Assembly: GCF_026236535.1 (NCBI RefSeq)
Contig: NZ_JAHTMW010000001.1
Coordinates: forward strand, 248,001 to 312,000
Length of the DNA: 64,000 nt
From: Streptomyces sp. SKN60
GTDB taxonomy: Bacteria; Actinomycetota; Actinomycetes; Streptomycetales; Streptomycetaceae
Direction of reading: 5' to 3'
Position numbers and translations under genes: made by a program. How positions within the stretch are numbered: the first letter of the stretch is position 1; each line of letters opens with the position of its first letter. Positions 45,838 to 52,597 of this stretch are shown here, piece by piece. The notes beneath the pieces were generated by a model, which was given only the letters and a program-made list of their open reading frames with translations, made no database searches and was not told the DNA's origin.

Positions 45838-46365
45838 GTGGCCGAGCAGCTGTACGCGACCCTGAAGACCGATCTGGGCGACATCGAGATTCGGCTGCTG
45901 CCGTTCCACGCCCCGAAGACGGTCCGGAACTTCGTCGAGCTGGCGCGCGGCGAGCGCGAGTGGACGCACCCGGCGACCGGTGCGGTCTCCACGGATCCGC
46001 TCTATGACGGCACGGTCTTCCACCGGGTGATCAAGGGCTTCATGATCCAGGGCGGCGACCCGCTGGGCAACGGCACGGGCGGCCCCGGCTACGAGTTCGC
46101 CGACGAGTTCCACCCGGAGCTGTTCTTCGACAAGCCGTATCTGCTCGCGATGGCCAACGCCGGCCCCGGCACCAACGGCTCGCAGTTCTTCATCACGGTC
46201 GGCGCGACGACCTGGCTCAACCGCAAGCACACGATCTTCGGCGAGGTCGTCGGCAAGGACAGCAAGGCGGTCGTGGACGCGATCGCCGCCGTGGACACCA
46301 ACCCGCGCACCGAGCGCCCGGTCCAGGACGTCGTGATCGAGACGGTCGTCATCGAGAACCGCTGA
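45838..46365 (+). CDS. Peptidyl-prolyl cis-trans isomerase (cyclophilin)
   Basis: A 175-residue cytoplasmic cyclophilin that speeds proline isomerisation during folding. The fold's motifs are GTVFHRVIKGFMIQGGDP, with the catalytic Arg of FHRV, then NGSQFFITVGATTWLNRKHTIFG. The start is GTG 45838 after GAGGAAGGCAG; the frame stays open 285 bases upstream without a credible start. It is equivalent to ppiA of the mycobacterial origin region. Confidence 0.95.
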   Translation: MAEQLYATLKTDLGDIEIRLLPFHAPKTVRNFVELARGEREWTHPATGAVSTDPLYDGTVFHRVIKGFMIQGGDPLGNGTGGPGYEFADEFHPELFFDKPYLLAMANAGPGTNGSQFFITVGATTWLNRKHTIFGEVVGKDSKAVVDAIAAVDTNPRTERPVQDVVIETVVIENR

Positions 46366-46495
46366 ACCGCTGAACCGGTTCCGGGTTCCGGGTACCCGGA
46401 ACCCGGCGCCCGGTCAGGAACCTTTGCGCCCCGCCCGTCCGTATGGAGGGCGGGGCGATGTGCTTGCCCCGCCGACCCGTCCTCGGAGGACCTTC

Positions 46496-47341
46496 ATGCA
46501 CTGCTACCGCCATCCGGACGTCGAGACCGGCATCCGCTGCACGCGCTGCGAGAAGCCGATCTGCCCGGAGTGCATGGTGTCCGCGTCCGTCGGCTTCCAG
46601 TGCCCCGACTGCGTGCGCAACGGCTCCGGCACCGGTCACGCGCCGCACGCCAACACGCCGCGGACGGTCGCGGGCGGCCGGGTGGTGGCGGACGGCCGGC
46701 TGGTCACCAAGATCCTGATCGCGATCAACCTGGCCCTCTTCATCGCGGTCCAGGCGGCCGGCACCCACCTGGTCGATCAGCTCGACATGATCGGGCACGC
46801 CTACAACCCGGCGCTCGACGAGGTCGTCGGCGTCGCGGACGGCGAGTGGTACCGGCTGATCACCTCGGCGTTCCTGCACCAGGAGGCCGCGCACTTCGTC
46901 TTCAACATGCTCGGCCTGTGGGTGATCGGCGGGATCGTCGAACCCGAGCTGGGCCGGATCCGCTACATCGCGCTGTGCCTGCTGTCCGGGCTCTCCGGCT
47001 CGGCCCTGGTCTATCTCCTCGCCCCGGAGAACCAGGGCGCGCTCGGCGCGTCCGGCATCGTCTTCGGACTGATCGGCGCCTGGGTGGTGCTGGCCCGGCG
47101 GCACCGCTACGACATGCGGCCGGTGCTGATCTTCGTGGCGATCTCGCTGGTCTTCACCTTCGCCCGCCCCGGGGTCTCCTGGGAGGCGCACGTCGGCGGT
47201 CTGGTCGCGGGCGCGCTGCTCACGTACGCCTTCGTGCACGCGCCGAAGGTCCGGCGGGAGCTCGTGCAGTACGGGGCCTGCGGACTGCTGCTGCTGATCG
47301 ACCTGGGCATCGTGCTGGCCCGCACCGCCGCGCTCACCTGA
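46496..47341 (+). CDS. Rhomboid family intramembrane serine protease
   Basis: A 281-residue protease that cuts membrane proteins within the bilayer. An N-terminal zinc-binding, B-box-like module (CYRHPDVETGIRCTRCEKPI and CPECM...CPDC) precedes six or so membrane helices. The catalytic Ser186 sits in GASG and His232 in WEAHVGG. The HFVFNMLGLWVIG segment is the usual helix 2. The ATG at 46496 follows CGGAGGA. It reads toward the DnaA-box cluster. Confidence 0.93.
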   Translation: MHCYRHPDVETGIRCTRCEKPICPECMVSASVGFQCPDCVRNGSGTGHAPHANTPRTVAGGRVVADGRLVTKILIAINLALFIAVQAAGTHLVDQLDMIGHAYNPALDEVVGVADGEWYRLITSAFLHQEAAHFVFNMLGLWVIGGIVEPELGRIRYIALCLLSGLSGSALVYLLAPENQGALGASGIVFGLIGAWVVLARRHRYDMRPVLIFVAISLVFTFARPGVSWEAHVGGLVAGALLTYAFVHAPKVRRELVQYGACGLLLLIDLGIVLARTAALT

Positions 47342-47352
47342 GCGGGGAGGGC

Positions 47353-47587
47353 TGTGGACGAGCTCTTCGGGAAGCTTTCCCCAGAGTTATCCACAGTGGG
47401 TGGCGGTGTGGCCGCAGGCACCCGGGTACGACCGCGCCCCCTGGCTCTGACCTGGGCTTACAGGACAGAGACAGGGGGCGGTGCGTTTCCGCACAGGCGT
47501 TCTCGCGGTCGTACCGGCGTCAACACCGTGAGGGTTATCCACAGATCTTCGTAAGTTATCCAGTGCTGTGCACAACACTGTGGATAA
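47353..47587. promoter_or_regulatory. DnaA-box cluster outside oriC
   Basis: Three perfect TTATCCACA boxes lie at 47387-47395, 47535-47543 and (inverted) 47579-47587. Looser boxes are TGTGGACGA at 47353, TTATCCAGT at 47556 and TGTGCACAA at 47567. They fill the 290-base gap between the rhomboid gene and crgA, some 21 kb from oriC. A DnaA-box cluster near oriC that restrains initiation has been described in S. coelicolor, and this is probably its counterpart. Confidence 0.85.
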
Positions 47588-47631
47588 CTCAGGGCAGAGC
47601 TTGACGCCACCGCCTGTGGGCTACCGAGCGA

Positions 47632-47889
47632 CTACTTCCACTGCGTGGACACACCGAAGCCGGCGGCGATGAAACCGAAGCCGACGACGATGTTCCAGTT
47701 GCTGATGGACTCCAGCGGCAGCCGGCCGTCGGTGACGTAGAAGACCACGATCCACACCAGACCGATCGCGAACAGCGCGAGCATCACCGGCGCGACCCAG
47801 CTGCGGTTGGTCAGCTTGATCGACGCGGCCTGCTTCGACGCGGGCGGCGGCGTGTAGTCGGCCTTCTTGCGGATCCGTGACTTCGGCAC
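47632..47889 (-). CDS. crgA: Cell division protein CrgA
   Basis: An 85-residue membrane protein that controls FtsZ-ring formation and septation timing in Streptomyces and links divisome proteins in mycobacteria. The start [15 protein letters not shown] is characteristic. Two membrane helices follow ([23 protein letters not shown] and [21 protein letters not shown]). The GTG at 47889 is preceded by AGGAGAG. It is divergent from the DUF881 gene. Its stop is 45 bases from the nearest DnaA box. Confidence 0.95.
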   Translation of the reverse strand: MPKSRIRKKADYTPPPASKQAASIKLTNRSWVAPVMLALFAIGLVWIVVFYVTDGRLPLESISNWNIVVGFGFIAAGFGVSTQWK

Positions 47890-48061
47890 GAGGGACTCTC
47901 CTGTCGATGCGCTGCGTGACCGCGCAGTGATCAGTGGCGGGGCGGGGTGCCGGGACCGGACGGAGCGGACCGTGACCACGGATGTGTCACAGCGCACCGC
48001 AGCCGCCGCCGGGCGTCCGTTAGCGTAGTGGTTCCGCGGCACCGAAGGGGATCAGGGTACG

Positions 48062-48829
48062 TTGAGCAATTCCGCCGACACTCCCACGGGACCGGGCCGA
48101 AGCCTCAGGTGGCGGCCGGTCCGGGTGCTCACCGCTGCCGTCTTCGCCCTCGCCGGACTGATCTTCGTCACCAGCTTCAACACCGCCAAGGGCACCAATC
48201 TGCGCACCGACGCCTCCCTCCTCAGGCTCTCCGACCTGATCGAGGAGCGCAGCCACAAGAACGCCGGCCTCGACGAGTCCGCCGCCGCGCTGCGCCAGAA
48301 GGTCGACGCCCTCGCCGCCCGCGACGACGGCTCCACCAAGGCCCAGGACGCGAAGCTCAAGGCCCTGGAGACCACCGCCGGCACCACCGAGACCTCCGGC
48401 CCCGGCCTCACCGTCACCCTCAACGACGCCCCGCCGAACGCCCAGGCCGCCCCCGGCTACCCCGAGCCGCAGGCCAACGACCTGGTCATCCACCAGCAGG
48501 ACCTGCAGGCGGTCGTCAACGCCCTGTGGCAGGGCGGCGCCAAGGGCATCAAGGTCATGGACCAGCGACTGATCTCCACCAGCGCCGTGCGCTGTGTCGG
48601 CAACACTCTGATCCTCCAGGGCCGCGTCTACTCGCCGCCCTACAAGATCACCGCTGTCGGTGACCGCGACAAGCTGAACAAGTCCCTCGCCGACTCCCCG
48701 GCCCTGCAGAACTACCAGCTCTACGTGAAGGCCTACGGCCTCGGCTGGAAAGTCGACGAGCACAAGGCGGTGACTCTGCCCGGCTACTCGGGCACAGTGG
48801 ACCTCCACTACGCGAAGCCGGTGAGCTGA
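48062..48829 (+). CDS. DUF881 family protein
   Basis: A 255-residue protein. A short cytoplasmic start is followed by a single N-terminal helix (VRVLTAAVFALAGLIFVTSF) and an extracytoplasmic coiled region (RLSDLIEERSHKNAGLDE, then AALRQKVDALAARDD). The DUF881 core contains NDAPPNAQ, NDLVIHQQDLQAVVNALWQGGAKGI and QRLISTSAVRCVGNTL. The start is TTG 48062 after AAGGGGATCAGGG. The family resembles division-associated proteins in Firmicutes and lies beside crgA in mycobacteria too. Function unproven. Confidence 0.88.
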   Translation: MSNSADTPTGPGRSLRWRPVRVLTAAVFALAGLIFVTSFNTAKGTNLRTDASLLRLSDLIEERSHKNAGLDESAAALRQKVDALAARDDGSTKAQDAKLKALETTAGTTETSGPGLTVTLNDAPPNAQAAPGYPEPQANDLVIHQQDLQAVVNALWQGGAKGIKVMDQRLISTSAVRCVGNTLILQGRVYSPPYKITAVGDRDKLNKSLADSPALQNYQLYVKAYGLGWKVDEHKAVTLPGYSGTVDLHYAKPVS

Positions 48830-48862
48830 AGCCTGTGAGCTGAAGCCCGTGAGCTGAGGCCG
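48821..48862 (+). repeat. Triple 14-base repeat at the DUF881 stop codon
   Basis: Units at 48821, 48835 and 48849 follow GTGAGCTGAAGCCT with small changes. The first contains the DUF881 stop codon, so the stop has been duplicated in tandem. Confidence 0.85.
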
Positions 48863-48880
48863 ACTGCTCGGGGAGGGCCG

Positions 48881-49582
48881 GTGGCACTGCGCCTGGTCGT
48901 ACGGACCCTCAGCGAACTGTGCATCACCGCCGGCGCCCTGATCGTGCTCTTCGTCGCCTACCTCCTGTACTGGACCGGCGTCCAGGCCGACAGCGCCACC
49001 GCGGGCCAGCTCGACACCCTCCAGCAGGAGTGGGTCGACCGCCCGGTCGAACCGGTCGCCACGCCCGGCGGGCCCGGCACTCCCGCCACCCCGCCCGCCC
49101 CCGCCCCGTACACCGCCGGCAAGGGGTTCGCCGTCATGTACGTGCCCCGGCTCGGCCGGGACTGGGAGTGGCCGGTTCTGGAGGGCACCGCCGTCGGCAC
49201 CCTCAAGAAGGGCCTCGGCCACTACGCCGGCACCGCCCGGCTCGGCGAGACCGGCAACTTCTCCGTGGCCGGCCACCGCCGCACGTACGGAGATCCGTTC
49301 AAGGACTTCCCCCGGCTGCGCAAGGGCGACGCCGTGGTCCTCACCGACGGGACGACCTGGTTCACGTACCGGATCGACCGCGAGCCCTACCGGACCGTGC
49401 CCACCGACACCGGCGTCATCGACCCCGTCCCCAGGAAGTCGGGGTTCTCCGGGCCCGGCCGCTACCTCACCCTCACCACCTGCGATCCCGAGTGGGGCAG
49501 CAGCCACCGGCTGATCGCCTGGGCCCACCTGGACGCCACCCAGCCGGTGGCGGCCGGTCGTCCACAGGCTTTGGGCAGCTGA
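48881..49582 (+). CDS. Class E sortase
   Basis: A 233-residue transpeptidase that anchors surface proteins to peptidoglycan. An N-terminal membrane helix (ELCITAGALIVLFVAYLLYW) precedes a Pro-rich spacer and the sortase barrel. The catalytic pair is His132 (SVAGHRRTYGDPF) and Cys201 (TLTTCDPEW). GTG 48881 follows GGGGAGGG. In Streptomyces, class E sortases attach chaplins and similar proteins with LAxTG signals. It heads a run with two more sortases downstream. Confidence 0.93.
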   Translation: MALRLVVRTLSELCITAGALIVLFVAYLLYWTGVQADSATAGQLDTLQQEWVDRPVEPVATPGGPGTPATPPAPAPYTAGKGFAVMYVPRLGRDWEWPVLEGTAVGTLKKGLGHYAGTARLGETGNFSVAGHRRTYGDPFKDFPRLRKGDAVVLTDGTTWFTYRIDREPYRTVPTDTGVIDPVPRKSGFSGPGRYLTLTTCDPEWGSSHRLIAWAHLDATQPVAAGRPQALGS

Positions 49583-49647
49583 CCCGCGAGCGCCCCTCCG
49601 ACCCGTACTCTGGTCCCCGTAACGAACGGAAAGGGGCGGCGGACGTC

Positions 49648-49809
49648 ATGTACGGATGGATCTGGCGGCATCTGCCGGGCAACGCCTGGGTGAAGGCGCT
49701 GATCTCGGTCGTGCTGGTGCTCGCGGTCGTCTACGCCCTCTTCCAGTACGTGTTCCCCTGGGCGGAGCCGCTGCTTCCGTTCAACGATGTGACGGTGGAC
49801 GGCCAGTGA
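49648..49809 (+). CDS. Small hypothetical membrane protein
   Basis: A 53-residue protein with one helix (VKALISVVLVLAVVYALFQYV) flanked by a Trp-rich start (MYGWIWRHLPGNAW) and a short acidic outside tail. The ATG at 49648 has AAAGGGGCGGCGG upstream. Its stop overlaps the start of the amidotransferase gene (GTGA), so it is translationally coupled. A TACTCT -10-like box at 49606 may drive both. Function unknown. Confidence 0.72.
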   Translation: MYGWIWRHLPGNAWVKALISVVLVLAVVYALFQYVFPWAEPLLPFNDVTVDGQ

Positions 49810-50444
49810 GCGCGCGAATTCTCGTCGTCGACAACTACGACAGCTTCGTCTTCAACCTCGTGCAGTACCTGTACCAGCTCGGCGCCGAGTGCGAAGTGCT
49901 CCGCAACGACGAGGTGGAGCTCGCCCACGCCCAGGACGGCTTCGACGGAGTCCTCCTCTCGCCCGGGCCGGGCGCGCCCGAACAGGCCGGGGTGTGCATC
50001 GACATGGTGCGCCACTGCGCCGCCACCGGGGTGCCCGTCTTCGGCGTCTGCCTCGGCATGCAGTCCATGGCCGTGGCGTACGGCGGAGTGGTCGACCGGG
50101 CACCCGAGCTGCTGCACGGCAAGACCTCGCCGGTCGTCCACGGGGGCAAGGGCGTCTTCGCCGGACTGCCCTCGCCGTTCACCGCGACGCGCTACCACTC
50201 GCTGGCCGCCGAGCCCGCCGCCCTGCCGGCCGAGCTGGAGGTCACCGCGCAGACCGAGGACGGCATCATCATGGGGCTGCGTCACCGTGAACTGCCCGTC
50301 GAGGGCGTGCAGTTCCACCCCGAGTCGGTGCTCACAGAGCACGGGCACCTGATGCTCGCCAACTGGCTGGAGCAGTGCGGCGACACGGGCGCGGTCGCGC
50401 GGTCGGAAGGACTCGCGCCGGTGGTGGGCAAGGCCGTCGCGTGA
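49806..50444 (+). CDS. Aminodeoxychorismate/anthranilate synthase component II (glutamine amidotransferase)
   Basis: Supplies ammonia from glutamine to a chorismate-using synthase for folate (PabA) or tryptophan (TrpG). The 212-residue class I glutaminase has Cys82 in GVCLGMQ as the nucleophile and the His-x-Glu pair in FHPESVL. The opening ILVVDNYDSFVFNLVQYL is typical. GTG 49806 overlaps the preceding small gene, and its own stop overlaps the next sortase (GTGA). No component I lies nearby. PabA and TrpG cannot be told apart here; mycobacteria have the same gene at this place. Confidence 0.93.
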   Translation: MSARILVVDNYDSFVFNLVQYLYQLGAECEVLRNDEVELAHAQDGFDGVLLSPGPGAPEQAGVCIDMVRHCAATGVPVFGVCLGMQSMAVAYGGVVDRAPELLHGKTSPVVHGGKGVFAGLPSPFTATRYHSLAAEPAALPAELEVTAQTEDGIIMGLRHRELPVEGVQFHPESVLTEHGHLMLANWLEQCGDTGAVARSEGLAPVVGKAVA

Positions 50445-51781
50445 CGGCCGGGTCGCCGTGGTTCCGGGCGGCGAACCTGCCGGAGGAACCGGAGCACGGG
50501 CCCGAGCACGGGCCGGGGCAGGCACCGGGGCAGCTGCCCCCCGACGGGTCGATACCCGGCTCCGGTCCGGTCCCGCAGCAGGGGTACGGGACGGAGACGT
50601 CCGGCTACGAGACCTACGAGGCCTACGAGCAGCCCTATGAGCGGCCCTACGAGCCGATACCGGGCCCGGAGGCCTACGGGGACCACGGGGCCGCCTACGG
50701 GGCCGAGGAGGCGCTTCAGGAGCCTCAGGCGCCTCAGCAGCCGCAGGCGCCGCAGGAGACGTATTACGCGGACCAGGGGGCGTACGCCGCCACGCCCGCG
50801 TACGAGCCCGCCGGGTACGCCGCGCCGCTCGCCGGGGACCCGGTCACCGTCGACGTACCGGACGACGACCTGACCGGCCGTCCGGACGACTCCGGGACGA
50901 TGGCGCTGCGCACCGTCGAGGAGCCCTCTCAGGGCCCCGGGCCCGCCGCCCCCGGGCCGGGGCGCGCCGAGCGCCGCAAGGCCGCCCGGCGCAAGGGCGG
51001 ACGCGGTGGCGTCGCCGTCGCCGCGGCCGGGCCGGAGCCGGCCGCCACGGACGAGCAGGCCCGCCCGCTGTCCCGGGTCGAGGCCCGCAGGGCCGCCCGC
51101 GCCGCCAAGGAGAGCCTCGGCGTCGTCCTCAGCCGCGCGGTCGGCGAACTCTTCATCACCTTCGGCGTGGTGATGCTGCTCTTCGTCACCTACCAGCTGT
51201 GGTGGACCAACGTCCGCGCCGGCCAGGAGACCGACCAGGCCAAGCAGGACATCGAGAACTCGTTCAACCAGGGCGACAAGGACCCGGGCGCCTTCGAGCC
51301 CGGCAAGGGCTTCGCCATCATGTACATCCCGAAGCTCGACGTCGTCGTCCCCGTCGCCGAGGGCATCAGCAAGACCAAGGTCCTCGACAAGGGCATGGTC
51401 GGCCACTACGGCGAGGGCAAGCTGAAGACCGCGATGCCCGCCGACAAGCAGGGCAACTTCGCCGTCGCCGGCCACCGCAACACCCACGGCGAGCCGTTCC
51501 GCTACATCAACCAGCTGGAGCCCGGCGACCCGATCGTCGTGGAGACCCGCGACGCCTACTACACGTACGAGATGGCGAGCATCCTCCCGCAGACCTCGCC
51601 GTCCAACGTCTCGGTCATCGACCCGGTGCCGCGGGGCTCCGGCTTCAAGGGACCCGGCCGCTACATCACGCTCACCACCTGCACGCCCGAGTTCACCAGC
51701 ACGTACCGCATGATCGTGTGGGGCAAGCTCGTCGAGGAACGCCCGCGCGACAAGGGAAAGCCGGACGCGCTCGTAGGCTGA
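50441..51781 (+). CDS. Class E sortase with long N-terminal extension
   Basis: A 446-residue sortase. Roughly 220 residues of Pro/Gln/Glu/Tyr-rich cytoplasmic sequence, ending in a basic stretch (ERRKAARRKGGRGG), precede the single membrane helix (ELFITFGVVMLLFVTYQLWW). The sortase domain has His345 (VAGHRNTHGEPF) and Cys414 (LTTCTPEF). GTG 50441 overlaps the amidotransferase stop. It is a close paralogue of the sortase that follows, and both share FVTYQLWWTN/FVVYSLWWTN after the helix. Confidence 0.92.
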   Translation: MTAGSPWFRAANLPEEPEHGPEHGPGQAPGQLPPDGSIPGSGPVPQQGYGTETSGYETYEAYEQPYERPYEPIPGPEAYGDHGAAYGAEEALQEPQAPQQPQAPQETYYADQGAYAATPAYEPAGYAAPLAGDPVTVDVPDDDLTGRPDDSGTMALRTVEEPSQGPGPAAPGPGRAERRKAARRKGGRGGVAVAAAGPEPAATDEQARPLSRVEARRAARAAKESLGVVLSRAVGELFITFGVVMLLFVTYQLWWTNVRAGQETDQAKQDIENSFNQGDKDPGAFEPGKGFAIMYIPKLDVVVPVAEGISKTKVLDKGMVGHYGEGKLKTAMPADKQGNFAVAGHRNTHGEPFRYINQLEPGDPIVVETRDAYYTYEMASILPQTSPSNVSVIDPVPRGSGFKGPGRYITLTTCTPEFTSTYRMIVWGKLVEERPRDKGKPDALVG

Positions 51782-51822
51782 ACCCCACCATCGACACCAC
51801 CACTTCGGAACGGGACGGCCCT

Positions 51823-52503
51823 GTGGCACGAGCGCGCAACCGGATCGCCGGGATCATCAGCGTCTTCGGCGAACTCCTCATCACCGCGGGCCTCGTCCTC
51901 GGTCTCTTCGTCGTCTACTCGCTGTGGTGGACCAACGTGCTCGCCGACCGGGCCGCCGGCAAGGAGGGCGACCAGGTCCGCGACCACTGGGCCGCCGACC
52001 CCGGCCCCGGCGCCCTCGACACCAAGGACGGCATCGGCTTCCTGCACGTGCCGGCCATGGGCGACGGCGAGGTCCTGGTGAAGAAGGGCACCGACAGCGA
52101 CATCCTCAACGGCGGCGTCGCCGGCTACTACACCGAGCCGGTCAAGTCCGCGCTGCCGCAGGACAAGCAGGGCAACTTCACGCTCGCCGCGCACCGCGAC
52201 GGCCACGGCGCCAAGTTCCACAACATCCACAAGCTCAAGACGGGCGACGCGATCGTCTTCGAGTCCAAGGACACCTGGTACGTCTACAAGGTCTACAAGA
52301 CCCTCCCGGAGACCACGAAGTACAACGTGGACGTCCTCATGCCGGTCCCCAAGGAGTCCGGCAAGGCGAAGCCGGGCCGCTACATCACCCTCACCACCTG
52401 CACCCCGATGTACACGTCGGACTTCCGCTACATCGTGTGGGGCGAGCTGACCCGCACGGAGAAGGTCGACGCCCAGCGCACGCCGCCCGCCGAACTGCGC
52501 TGA
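51823..52503 (+). CDS. Class E sortase
   Basis: A 226-residue sortase with a short cytoplasmic start, one helix (ELLITAGLVLGLFVVYSLWW) and the catalytic residues His124 (LAAHRDGHG) and Cys193 (LTTCTPMY). GTG 51823 lies 41 bases after the previous sortase, so the two are almost surely one transcript. In this copy the residues beside the His differ (AAHRDGHG against AGHRNTHG), which may signal a different substrate. A strong two-way hairpin ends the operon. Confidence 0.93.
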   Translation: MARARNRIAGIISVFGELLITAGLVLGLFVVYSLWWTNVLADRAAGKEGDQVRDHWAADPGPGALDTKDGIGFLHVPAMGDGEVLVKKGTDSDILNGGVAGYYTEPVKSALPQDKQGNFTLAAHRDGHGAKFHNIHKLKTGDAIVFESKDTWYVYKVYKTLPETTKYNVDVLMPVPKESGKAKPGRYITLTTCTPMYTSDFRYIVWGELTRTEKVDAQRTPPAELR

Positions 52504-52523
52504 GCACCCTGCGCTCCGCACAA

Positions 52524-52561
52524 CGAAAGTGGACCCGCCCAGAAGGGCGGGTCCACTTTCG
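52524..52561. terminator. Two-way terminator, sortase operon / pknB operon
   Basis: A perfect 17-base stem (52524-52540 with 52545-52561, CGAAAGTGGACCCGCCC) and the loop AGAA, between convergent genes. Confidence 0.92.
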
Positions 52562-52597
52562 TATGTCCTGCGATTGTCCTGCGATACGGGCTGCCGG

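Noticed and set aside
49557..49566. Isolated DnaA box (GTCGTCCACA) at the 3' end of the first sortase gene
   Set aside because: A single imperfect box in coding sequence is expected by chance in this composition. No second box lies nearby.
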